From Acanthaster planci (taxonomy: Eukaryota; Echinodermata; Asteroidea; Valvatida; Acanthasteridae): a stretch of 64,000 nt of DNA. Shown one piece after another: positions 10,970-22,400 of this stretch. The translations under genes were made by a program, and so were the position numbers. Numbering within the stretch: position 1 is the first letter of the stretch; every line of letters begins with the position of its first letter. Under the pieces are notes generated by a model that was not told the DNA's origin, did not search any database, and saw only the letters and a program-made list of their open reading frames with translations. Location: the NCBI RefSeq assembly GCF_001949145.1, contig NW_019091427.1:1074726-1138725 (forward strand), written 5' to 3'.

Positions 10970-13040
10970 GCAGATGAAATATTCCTAAAAGGCACTAAAA
11001 AGGGCAGAGGATATGTCAAGATCTTGTAGACAAAAACAGAGAGGAGTGTTTTCAAGGGATTTCATTTAAAAAAGTTTCTTACATGATGGATCGTTAGATC
11101 TGTAATATTGGTTGATGGACATTCCAGCAGAACATTCGGATGAGCATAGGAAGCACAAGAGGGGTCCATTGGCAGGCTGATCAGCTGACGGTAGGAGCAG
11201 CCCCGGTAGGCCTGCTACCTGGAAAGTCCACTGTGATTTCACAGATTCCTGTCTCCGTTCTTAAAGGACGACCGACTGAAGACTCTAAGCGCCATTTCTT
11301 TTCGCTTGCAATATGTTAACATTTGTTGAGAAAGATATAAATGGAAGACATCCTTATTTGAAATTTCGACATTCGTGTTGATCCCGTTTCAGTTTGCATA
11401 ATTGTCTTTCATTTAATAAAAAATATTCTCGTTGCCCTTTCCTTTCAGGTAGACTAATGTGTAAAACTTTCCAACTGACGCTCAGTTAAGTTCAGGGCGA
11501 CATTAGCATTTCTCTGAGAAGTCTCAATGTATTTTTTTTTTACAAATAAGTACTTTTGAAGATTTCTCATGAAATAGCCCAAACGTCCAGAGAGGAATAT
11601 GTCCCTCTCTTGGCTATACAAATGGTGAGAATGACCCTGTTGGGACTGAAGCCTCACAAATGTTTGTACTATTTTGGAGAGGTTTTTCTCCCGTTTAATA
11701 TTGCTGCTGACAATGTGGTGCCGAAAGTTTGCAGAAACAGTAGGCCCCTAAGTGAATTCCGCTGCCGAAAACGTTACGTTTTCAATGTATGCGGTTAATC
11801 GTTGGCTTTGTGCGGGCTTAGGAATTCAAGTCAGCGCTAAAAATGAATGGATAGGCCCCATTACACCATTTTCTCGTTTACAGTTGGTTTTTAAAGTGAA
11901 CAAGAAATTTTATTTCATTTCGTTCGAACTGAGTAGAGAGATGTTTCATACGTTAACGTAGCAGGCTTGTAAAGGTCCTCGACGTGGATAATTTACGCAA
12001 CGGACGAAAATATTTCCGTCGACACGATGAAAAGTAAACTATCTTAGAAATAAGGTCATAACTTTTGAAAAGTATAGCAAAGAAATAAGAATTTTTAAAT
12101 AAGTTACAAATTTCTGGCCATGTTATGTTATCACACAAACGTCAGAAATAGCTTTTGGTTTAGGCCTATTCGGTGAAAGAAATTTCATTTTGCCACTCAA
12201 AGCTATAACCTGGATACCCTTCCGGTTCAGAAAAGTAATATTTGAAAGACATCCTTGAGGACATTTAATGAGTAAAGCAACAGTAAATCAAGCACTTAGT
12301 CTTTACCTCGTTTCTCACATGCTTTATTAGAACACACAAGAACGACCACGTTATGTGCATTGTCGTGTAAAGAAGGCTGACAACTATCAAGCGTATACTC
12401 TAGTTTCCTATCCATCACAAGGCGCAGGTTTCTCTACTACTTTCTATTTAGCGAACTCAGTCCTGTGTTTAATATGCTGCTTAATGGCTTTGGAGTGACG
12501 GGCAGATAGTACAAATTTGGTGCGTTTCTACGGTTCTTCAGAAGAAGTTTTTTTACCCTTTAACAATTACAACGGACAACTCGAAATTCATTCCTGCAAT
12601 ATACTTTAGCTTGTTTTCTTTTATTTTCCAAGCATGTATGTCATGTAATACATGTAATATCACGCAGGTATTATGACAGTGATACCTTTCAAGTGTTTCA
12701 AAATACCTTCAGCGTATCGGCAACGCTTTTGATGCCTGAATCCCCATCAAGTTTTGACAGAATTTCTGCAGCCAACAAAATGCTTCAGAAATGAGTCATA
12801 GCGACAAACGGTTTGCAATTACAAACAAAACAAGCTCACAAAAAGTTATGCGGTGTTGACCAAGCATTCAAGCGCACGGACTCCTGAAATTCTCTAGAAT
12901 CGTAGTTACCGGCTTCCACATAGGACTCTTCTGAGTTCTCGGGGTTCCCAGCCCACCACACTTCCTTCCCTGCCCGTCCATTTAACCCTAAAAAGGATCG
13001 AGCGGCCATGCAAGGGAGGAAACGAGACAAGCCCTAAGCC
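10970..13040. other. No gene or repeat family recognised
   Basis: Two kilobases of moderately AT-rich DNA with only short overlapping chance frames on both strands. No splice-consistent exon chain, transposon protein motif or RNA gene could be supported. Confidence 0.5.
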
Positions 13041-13054
13041 CTGGCCGCCGAGTC

Positions 13055-13145
13055 GGCCATACGTCTCGAACCTGTACTAAGGCGCTCACCTGGACTTCGC
13101 GGACGGTCCCAGCAGTAGAGCTTACCCGGTGGGCTAAGATACTGT
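13055..13145 (-). repeat. Possible tRNA-derived SINE head
   Basis: On the minus strand there is an A-box-like TAGCCCACCGGGTAAG followed, about 55 bp on, by a B-box-like GGTTCGAGAC. Spacing and order fit an internal polymerase III promoter. The cloverleaf does not close, so this is not called a tRNA gene. It lies just downstream (minus sense) of the second tRNA-like segment. Confidence 0.3.
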
Positions 13146-13211
13146 TGGTACTTTAAGGTGGAAAATTGTATGCTTTATAGCTCTTTATATGCCGCAAACA
13201 TAGTGAAAAAC

Positions 13212-13290
13212 TAAAAACCGCAAGGGTGGGATTCGAACCCCCTTCCCACTATCTCTCCTCGCCAGCTTAACCACTCGGCCATTGAATGCG
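13212..13290 (-). repeat. tRNA-like sequence (tRNA pseudogene or SINE head) at the broken edge of the DIRS element
   Basis: On the minus strand the A box TGGCCGAGTGG with TTAAG is followed 31 bases later by the B box GGTTCGAATCC. The T-arm is GGGGG-TTCGAAT-CCCAC with one mismatch. The D-arm sequence resembles tRNA-Ser/Leu, but the spacing leaves no room for their long variable arm, and the acceptor ends do not pair over seven bases. A functional tRNA is therefore unlikely. The 5' edge overlaps the point where the RNase H reading frame of the neighbouring retroelement stops, as if a SINE or tRNA copy marks the truncation. Confidence 0.5.
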
Positions 13291-15664
13291 ATTACGATTG
13301 CTATGCCTTTTATGAGCTCCCCAACCATGAGTTGAGGCATCCGGCGTTATCGTCAGTTGAGGATGTGACAGGACCAGTGGTTTGCCATTCCAGTGTCAAT
13401 GTTTCCACCACTGCAACTCGTGAGGACTTTCTTCCGACAGAGAGACCAGACTCTGGTAACTGGAATCTACTCGGACAGACTGAATTAGATCCGCCTGTAA
13501 GGCCCTTAGAAAAATTGGTGCTGGTACAACATCTTCGGCTGTAGTATTCATTTTTCCAATGAGACTCGCCAGGGCCTCTGCTGATTGCACGGGATTTTAG
13601 GCCATCTGGGCCGGTGCAGTTCTCCAATTGGGTGTCGATTTTTGGCCTCGGGAGACTCAATGTCATTTGACGAAAATCTATGACATGATGGAGATGCAAT
13701 TTCTCCCAATTTACGACCAGGCCAGGGTTCTTGAACATGTCGAGAATGTAGGTCAGTTGCTTGTTGCATTCTGCCTTGGTATGTGAGATCAGTAGTAGAT
13801 CGTCGAGATAAATTACCACTTTCATCGATCTGTGTCTGAAAAGGGACACCAATGGTTTCATCAGCCCGAAGGTAACTACCTGGAACTGGAAGAGTTTACC
13901 TTCCCACTTGAAACGAAGAAACTTCCGGTGTGGGGCATATATTGGAATCATGAAGTAAGCATCTTTCAGATCGACTGTAACCATGAAATTTCCCTGTTGC
14001 ACCAGGCTTTTCACGTGTTCGATTGACTCCATCTTGAAGTGCTCTGAGCGGATATACTAAACCCCCCGTGGCCTTCTGTACTATAAAAATTGTTGAGATG
14101 AATTGATCTGGAATGTCCTGTACCCTTACTACTGCCCCTTTGAGGATCATTCTCTGAATCTCTTTGGTGCATATTTGATGTTGTAGGTCGCTCATTTGAT
14201 TTGAGCAGGCACTTTGTGCTGTACTGGGTCTCGTGATAATTTGATTCTGTAACCAACCACGCTCTGCAAAATCCATCCATTTGTCAGTTTCTCCCATTCT
14301 GTGATGTGGATGTTCCCTGCATAACAAAGCCCAAAGCTCGATTCAGAATCGAAGTCGTCTGCCTTCTGGTCTATTTTTTTTGGAAAGCCTTCTGTGACTT
14401 CTCATCTCCACGAAAAGAATCTTTCTTCTCGGGCATCTGCATGCGGGACCGATCACGGTCACTGGTGTGGAAATCACGGGGGTATGGCTGATACCTATTG
14501 GGTTGGTACTGTGTCCTATACCTGTGACTGCTTTTTTCTCTACTGGACCAACCTTTCGGATTGGTATACTGATTCAAGCTTGTGGCCCTATGCTTTAGGT
14601 TTGGGGCAGATGAACTGGATTTGGCAAAGTTCTTCACCACCTTTTGAGTGACCTTGTGGATCTTCTTCATCCACTTTTTGGGTCCACTCTTCACCACACA
14701 AGCAAGACATCGAAGGCTGAACATCTCGGAGATAGCGCTCTTTCAGAAAAGGCTCTGCTCGGTGCATCTGATAGAGAGACAGGCGGTGGATCGCTGACCC
14801 CAACAAACTTCCTGCTGAAGTCAAAAGGGGTTTTAACTCTTCCTTTTGCAGCTTCTGATACCCCTCTATGGTCTTAATAAGGGAAATGGCCGCTTTGAGG
14901 CAGTCTTCCTGTATGGACCATACAGAGTTGTCATTTTTCCAGGCAGCAACTTTTGACTTCTTCATTGTAGACCGTATGGGTTTGGGCATATCAGGAGCCC
15001 TAAAGTATTTTTCAAATGTTGCATCAGGAGTCAGGCCCTCTAAAAGCTCATCTTTTTTGGCCTGATCCAGTAAATTGGCTCGCTGTTGTTGCCACCAATC
15101 AAGACCTACTTGGTTAAAATAGGCCCCTTCACCCCTTCATGAGGATTAGGCAATGGAGAAACCTCTTCTTTTTCATTAGTATGGTTATGACCGCCTGCAC
15201 CATACCGGTCCAAGTCCTGTAAACTCAGCATGCATGGAGATTAAATCTTCTTTGGTTGTACCACTCTCACTAGCTTGTCTTCTCCCAACTGGAGAAAGTG
15301 ACGCTGAGCCCTCTGAATCTGAGGGCCAAATATAGTCAACGTGTCTGCTGGAGCTAACCCTGGACATCGACCTACGTTTGCAATGTTGGTCTGTGCGATG
15401 ATTTCTAGCTGCATGTTGCCTACGAGAAGTAGGACAGGAGATTCTTCCTTGGCAGGTCTCTATTTTCTCAAAAGCTTTCTCAACAATGCCTTTAAACATT
15501 GCAGTTTGGGTCTTCTGCATGGCAGTCAAGACCTCCATTTGCTGGGGGTGAGACGAACCCCGCTGTAGCTCCATCTTGTGGGGGTCTGGAGATCGAACCA
15601 CTTTGGCCTGATCCAGTATGTGATGCCTCTGCCTAATCAGGGCCGCGTGAAGGGAGGCGTGCAT
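13286..15664 (-). mobile_element. DIRS-type (tyrosine-recombinase class) retrotransposon, truncated and frameshifted
   Basis: Minus-strand coding remnants occur in the order gag, RT, RNase H. (a) Gag-like frames at 15664-15185 and 14989-14588 are rich in Lys, Gln and Glu, as in DIRS gag. (b) At 14180-14040 an ISTIFIVQKATGG segment begins the RT. (c) At 14032-13600 come VTVDLKDAYFMIPI, RKFLRFKW, FQVVTFGL and VVIYLDDLLLIS; the YLDD box is the RT catalytic site, and the DLKDAYF..P motif with RKFLRF is characteristic of DIRS/Ngaro elements rather than Gypsy or LINEs. (d) At 13440-13286, in another frame, ELQWWKHWHWNG and ITPDASTHGWGA match the DIRS RNase H. The reading stops at the tRNA-like sequence, so the methyltransferase-like and tyrosine recombinase regions are missing. 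Several frame changes make it inactive. The terminal inverted repeats expected of DIRS were not identified. Confidence 0.85.
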
Positions 15665-16384
15665 CTGGCCTTATGGTCCCGATCAATAGGGAAGCGCGAA
15701 AGATGATCATCAGGGTCGTCCCGCGGTCCCGCGTGGGGAAGCGTGACGTGGGTCGTGACACCGCAGATTCATCTGCCGACCCGTCCAATATGGTCCCTGC
15801 ACGTGTGTTTGGTGAGCCACAGAACCCTTGCTAAAACAAGGCTAAAACAGCTGCAAGGACTGAGTTTGGGACATACAAAGCCTCAAGAAAGGCTGACAAT
15901 AAGTCAAAGGATAATAACACACCAAAAGGGCATACGAATAACAAGTATAAAAATAATATATGCCAATTTCTCGCACGAAAAAATTTACTCACACGAAGCG
16001 CACGTTGCAGTAAGCAGAAGAGGCTAGAGGTCACTTGTGTGGCGGGAAGAGCTTTTTCATTTAAAGACTGGTGAGGGCGCCCTGGCAGGCAGCAGAACGC
16101 AAGTTGATTCGAAACCGAAGGAGGCGCAGTTTAACCAAGAACGTACCACTAATGCATGATCAGTGGAACGCACGTGTACCTGACTATTATCTTAACACCT
16201 AGACTCCTCTAGGGCGCGCATTGCCAACGTATTGGAAATTAAAGTTCGCGCGCCTTACAAACAGTTTTGCACTATTTTTATTTATACTTGTAGCTGAGCT
16301 ACCGAGGCCTGTGTCAGTAAAACCAATATTTACTCAGCTCTACATCATCGGATATTTTTTGCTTAAGTAGATGCATATTCAGTC
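15665..16384. other. Intergenic and upstream region of the hydrolase gene
   Basis: The first part is probably the leader of the DIRS element. The 16200-16260 stretch is locally GC-rich (GGGCGCGCATT, CGCGCGCC) and lies about 130-180 bp before the hydrolase start codon, so it is a reasonable place for its promoter and 5' UTR. No TATA box or initiator could be singled out, and an upstream non-coding exon cannot be excluded. Confidence 0.35.
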
Positions 16385-16468
16385 ATGATTATCAGGAGAT
16401 GGTTATTGTGCCTGTTGCTTGCAAGTGCTCGGCTGGTTGTTTTTTGCAAGAGAAAGGACCACATTCAG
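16385..16468 (+). CDS. Hydrolase exon 1: start codon and signal peptide
   Basis: The ATG at 16385 opens 28 codons ending at a GTAGGC donor (16469). The N-region has two Arg, then a hydrophobic run WLLCLLLASARLVVF, then a charged stretch KRKDH. This is a typical secretory signal followed by the mature N-terminus. It joins in phase 0 to 19158, where KSALQLFEKES continues. The 2.7-kb first intron holds a strong hairpin and several TACATG arrays. Confidence 0.78.
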
Positions 16469-19400
16469 GTAGGCCCAGCCTGAGGCCTGTATCCTGAACA
16501 TGCAATTCCCGCTGTCGGAGGTTGTTCAGTCATGTCAGTGTTTTATTCACACTGTATTGCACTCGCGTCTTGACAAAGGGGCAACTCCCCATTCACTTTG
16601 TACAGGGATAGGCATGTTTTCTTCCTTTTTTGCTGCAAAATGATATATACATGTATATAACCGAAACCTTTTCGGTACAGTGTTGGAGATATTCATAGCG
16701 CGTAAATAGTGAAATTTCAGGCACATTTGATGTAGGGCCTAAAGGTTAAGAGTTTAGTCAATAGGCCTAGGGTTAATTCAGATTTTCCCCATGGCGGCAA
16801 CACTATTTTTGCCCCTTTGATTTTTGAGTGTGAAATATGGAATCAGTGGTCCTCAACCACGAAAATGTGTGCTACAATAGCATGGCTGTGTCGTGCATGC
16901 CCAGCTGATGCTACACTTAAGCCTACCATAGGCCTAGCAATGTACCATGTTCATGATGTAGGCAAATGATTACCCCAGAGCTGTGGGGTCCGACGTCCGC
17001 TCCGCTCTCCAAGGTCCCACATTCGTGGGAGTAGAGCGGATGTCGGACCCCACAGTTCTGTGGGTAGGCTAATGATAACAATTTTGAGCGCCTTCACATT
17101 TTGTTTCATTTTTTATTGTTATTATTATTATTATTTATTCGGCCTTCAACAAGACAATGACAGCAAAAACAAATGATAAAAGAAGTAAGACGAGTTAAAA
17201 GGAAACAAAAAAAAAACAAAACAAAAACAAGACATAACCCCAACCAAGTCGGCCCGGAATGACAAAAGTATAATAAAACACTGTGACCCAAGGGCCTGCC
17301 AATCCTAAATGTCTTTCAACTTTGTGCATGGTCTCGGGCCTCAGGTAGGCCTACTTCTCCTAGTACTACAAGGTACATGTACGTGTACAAATGTCTCAAT
17401 CCAAAACAAAAGCAAAATACGTCGTGACCTCGGGAAGTCTTCTTTCGTGTCCTTGGTCTTCTACTGAGTAAATACTCAGGGCTCATGATTTTCCCCATCC
17501 TACATTTACATGTCCTAGGCTGAGGATGATCTTTCTAAGTTCTATATGTGTCCAATATTGGCACTAGCTGCAGGGTCCTGTATGTCGAAACAAGACTTGC
17601 TGTACTGTGATCGTTGATGCACGCACAGTTCAATCATGGAGGACTTAAAACCATCATCCTACATACTTTATACAGCAAGGCCACCCCTCCCCCATTTTCC
17701 CTGTACATTGTTGATTTTTGTTAATTTACAGTACATCTCTGCACCACAGTACATGTGGGATATACGTTACATGACGTGCATGGTGTATACATGTACAGTG
17801 CATGTATGTTTGGTGTGCTTGGCTGCTTATGCTCTGCGTTTACTGTTTTGGGGACTTAACTAATTGCCCCTGGATTGCGATGGAAAATTATTTACCCATT
17901 TTTTTCACAATGACTATGGTTAGCCTACACATGTCAAGTTGTGAAGGACTACATCATTTCACATACTCATAGCAGAGCCTCAATAGGATGTTCAAAGCAT
18001 GCATTCATATTACAGACTAAAGCTTATGTGATCAAGGAGAATTTGATATTTTGCCAATTATTTCTTCTCTGTGCCTACATAATTGTACACTTTGATTCAA
18101 AACTAAAATGCAACCAAAATACTAAATTTAGTTTAAAAAACCTGTCAGAAAAACAAGTTCCATATGCAGCCACCATGATTTGACATTTTTTGAATGGCAA
18201 GATAATTTGTTTTAAAAATATAACCTCACGAACAGCTTTTCCCAAGCATTTTGGAATTTTCGGTGTTCAACTCCCAAGCTGAATGGACCTGTCTTCAGTG
18301 AAAATGGAAGGTTGTTCAAAGTGGAATTGGTGGTGAGACTACGGGTACTTGTACATGTACATGCTGGGTGGATATGGAACTCATGTCATTGAGGAGGCCT
18401 TTAAAAAAAAACAAAACAAGAAAACCAATATGACATTTTGTGGCATTTACACGTACATGTTCATTGTAGAAGCCAAGTACATACATGTACATGTACATGT
18501 ACTCATGCATTTCAATCACCACTTTTTTCTGTGTACATGACTACATGTACTAGTGTGTTGAACTGTAGGTGATAGGAATTTTGAAAATGCACTTTTGGTA
18601 TCGGGAAGATGTTAATTGCGCAGATCGATACGGTTTGCAGAATTCACTTGTAGTTTCACCATGCTCGTGAAGAGGAGTTGTCAGTCTTGTGACTTCAGGA
18701 TGCAGATCTGCATGTGTGTGGGTGGGGCTGCAGCAGTGATGGCAACTTCATGTATTTAGATACGCTTTATTTAGTGTTTAATCACTTCATGTCTACATGT
18801 ATGTACAAGCACAGTATGATGCTTTCACCTTAGTGTTTTCTGAGGGCTTGTGAGAAAAAGGGTACGGTACCGATGCAGTGAAACTTACATACATGTACAT
18901 GTATGTACATGTACATGTATGTACATGTACATTACCATGCCAAAGCAACATTGTAGATTCATTCTTCCTCTTACATGTATGTGGAGTGAGTGCAGTTACA
19001 TTGAAAACCACAAGGTCTATGACACTGATTTGAATGTTGCAAATTTTCTGTGTTTTCCACATTGAGGTATATGTACATGTACATGTACTTTATTCCTGCA
19101 TGTCATTTAGAAGCCTGCACTCTCATCAATACTCATATTTTTTTAATTCTCCTTCAGAAATCAGCCTTACAGCTTTTTGAAAAAGAATCCAAAGATGTGG
19201 ACCTCGATAGCTGCAAAAATAGCCAACAAGTGACTATAACCAAGCTGAGACTCAATGGCAAGGTGAGTATACAATATGCCGCATATACATACAATGTAAT
19301 GTTGCCTGCTTACATGTATAGTGTGCATGAATGTGCTCATAGAAGTCCACATACGTGTACACATCTGTTGGTGCTCTGGCATAAGGATCTGCATGTACAA

Positions 19401-22400
19401 AGGAAAGAGATCCATATCCAGCCACCATGATCTCTAGCGAGATAAACTCAATAAAACCTTTTTTTTAATGTGACCAAAGAATGATTTTTGCAAAACTTGT
19501 TAATGTTTGGTTGTGATCTCGTTATGGCAGGATGTGTATGGAACTCTCCCCAACCGGACTGCGAGCCTTAGTCATTTGTATCTCAGTTACTTTCACTGAT
19601 ACGATTGATAATGGTCTTCAAACAAAACGTGAAGTAAAGTTATAAGAATGGTGAGAATCTATGCGTGTAGAGTTATAACTTGAAGAATATATCCGTTGCC
19701 ACCCGACAAGGAAAGTAATGCGATAATTCCTTGAATGCACATATGCCTTACATTAATGCAGTGAATTCTGAAAATGTCTGATGTCTTGGATGTGTTACAG
19801 GTGGATAAATTGAAAGTGTGCCTGCTCAAGTCACTCAGTTCCAGTCTTGAAAACAGTTGGACGTGGTGAGTTACATTTTCTTATGGCGACATACACTGTA
19901 TGTGCATGGTGGTGGAACAGTTGCAAGATTTCAGTCCATTTCGGAAATCAGCCAAAGTAGTACAAGTGGTTACAGTTTTGCTCTGAATCTGCCCAGAGGT
20001 TGGTAAAAATGCTTAAACAGAGAGCCTGTTACATGTATTTCTGAGAAACGGTTTTGAAACTCCATGTTACCTTGTTCGAGTGAGTACAGCACAGCTCTCA
20101 AGGGACACCACAGACTTCTTTGACATGTTTGAGTGTGTCTCGGTGGTGTGTTGTGTAAAAACAATGTTATGTGTAGTTCTGCAACCGATCTCTTTATTTT
20201 CTTTTTTTGGAGAGGGACATTTCTGCGGAGGATTGGGGGAGCAAACATTTCAGAGCTGTGCCACCCTTTGTAACCTCTCTTAGGAGTAATGCTATTATTT
20301 GATTTTTTTTACATGTGTTGGGGATGAACAGAGATAAAATATTAAAATCCCCCTCTCCAAAAAAAATTGCTTGTGTGGGTGGGGACAATTTTTGTACATC
20401 ATTGCATATCGCTCCACCCCCTCCCCCAGATCAGTGGTTAGAATACTTCAAAAGAGAGCCCGTACGGTGCACCTTCACCGAGGTTAATTTTTGATACATT
20501 ATTTCAGTGAAAAAACACAGCACAAAGGGTCTACTGGTGCACGGCACCAAGGAAATGCATAGTGGCCTGTCCTCAGAGCATGCCATGTAGGATCTCTGGT
20601 GACTTCAGTCTGCCTTCTCGCTCAGTCTGGTTGAATACTGGCATGATTTGCGTTGGTCTTTTGGTTTTATCAGGTCAGAGTTGGGGAGCCTGTACGCTGC
20701 TCAGGAAGACAAACCAAAGGCAAACACATGCTTCAAGCAAGCAGCGAAGCTGTCCGGCAAGGTGACACCATTCATCAGCACCTGGCATTTCATTGGTAAG
20801 TTTTCAGTAGTATTTGGTAATGGTAGTCTGCAAACCCAATTATAGCCCTGCAGGTGTAAAAGTTGTCAGAGCCTTCAATAGTAATGAGTTAGTCGGGGGC
20901 GCGCAATTTTCTTTGGGGGGGGGGCGGGTGGGGAATCATGGAAACGGCTTTACGTAGCCTTTGATGGCCTTTACCCTTTTGATAAAGGAAATACCACCCA
21001 TCCCCCATCTGCTTTTGGGCTCTGCATGTTTTGGAGGGTCCTGATTGGAAACTGCTCTTGAAAAAGTAATGCCTGTAGATTTTCATTTGAGTATCTAGGA
21101 TTAAGTTATTGGTTGAAATTTGTCCCGTCTTTCGTCATCAGAACAACGGATGTTTTTTTTGTTTCATCTATTTTCATGTCAGATCTATTACGGGTACAGT
21201 TTGAAAAAGCCAAGTGTCTCACAAAATCAATTTCAGTTACAAGTCAAGTCACAGGAAATAAGAAAATGATGCCTCTGTTGGAATTCCCTCTGAGCGGATT
21301 GTCCATATGACTCGAGAGCAGATGACCTGTGACAACTAAATTACAGCTTTTAAACTTCTTGTTTTGATTTATTTGAACTTCTGAAATATACATGTCTAAG
21401 CCTCATGGCACGAAAGGAAGATAAAAAGGTTTCAAACTTACCCTTTGAGGGCAATAGCAACAACTATGAGTACCTGGGCCTGTTTGTTTCCCATTCTCTA
21501 GGCCCATTTGTCATCGGCAAAATAGAAGTTGATGGGGATCCCCTTGAACCCTGGGGAGGTATTACTGCCGCAGCCAAGCAACGATACAACAAGAAGGTCA
21601 GCTTCTTCTCCGAACTTGTACCAGGTGGAGAAGTGCAGTGGAAGACATACCAACAAACAGTGAGTAGATGGTATACCCTTTAGCCCATGGAGAATATACT
21701 TAATGCAGGCATGCAATTTTTCCATGGATCTGCAGATTTCTGCATTTTTGAAAACACAGTTGTGAAAAAAACATTGGCGCATAATTTTTTTAAAAACATA
21801 CATGTAGCTTTTTTACTTCACAGAATAAGTGAAAAAAAATCAAACCCGAGACATTTTGTGAAGTTTTTAATGAAAATGATGCCATGAAAAAAGCTTACTA
21901 TACATGTATGCCACTCACTTTTGAACACAAGTGGTTAAAAACTTTTCATGTCTGCAGAGCTTGAAGACTCAACCGGCTTTTCCTCCAGTAACGGTTGAAA
22001 GACATCAATTCAGTTTTTTTCTCTTGAGCAAGACACCTGTAATTATGCATTTCAAACCAACATGGACAGTTCAATGAGTCTGCATGCATTGTACAATGTT
22101 CTGTGCAGCAATTCTGTGAGACACATATCTAACCCTAACCCTTCAGAGTTTTTTTATTAGAAGTCCTGCCAGATACAGTGTAACAAGATGTAAGAGGTCA
22201 GCTCTCCCCTAGGCCAAATTACATGTACATGGCGTGCGAGTCTAGTTGCCGACCAGCATAGTCAGTGGGACCAGCTCTTGTTGTCCCAACATGGACAATT
22301 TGTTTGCCTCGTGCAGCAAAATGTACCAGACTTGTACACCTTTTCACTGCGTCTGGCAGGGTATGGTCAAAGAAAGTTAAACTGACCTTTGGAGATATGT

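Noticed and set aside
13212-13290. Functional tRNA-Ser/Leu gene
   Set aside because: A and B boxes are present but the acceptor stem does not pair and there is no long variable arm.
21405-21683. Continuous 92-codon frame starting with ATG
   Set aside because: Only 21502-21659 is exon 5. The upstream part is intron: exon 4 ends with a carried G that joins exactly to the TCTCTAG acceptor at 21501, giving FIGPFVIGKIEV without the ATG start.
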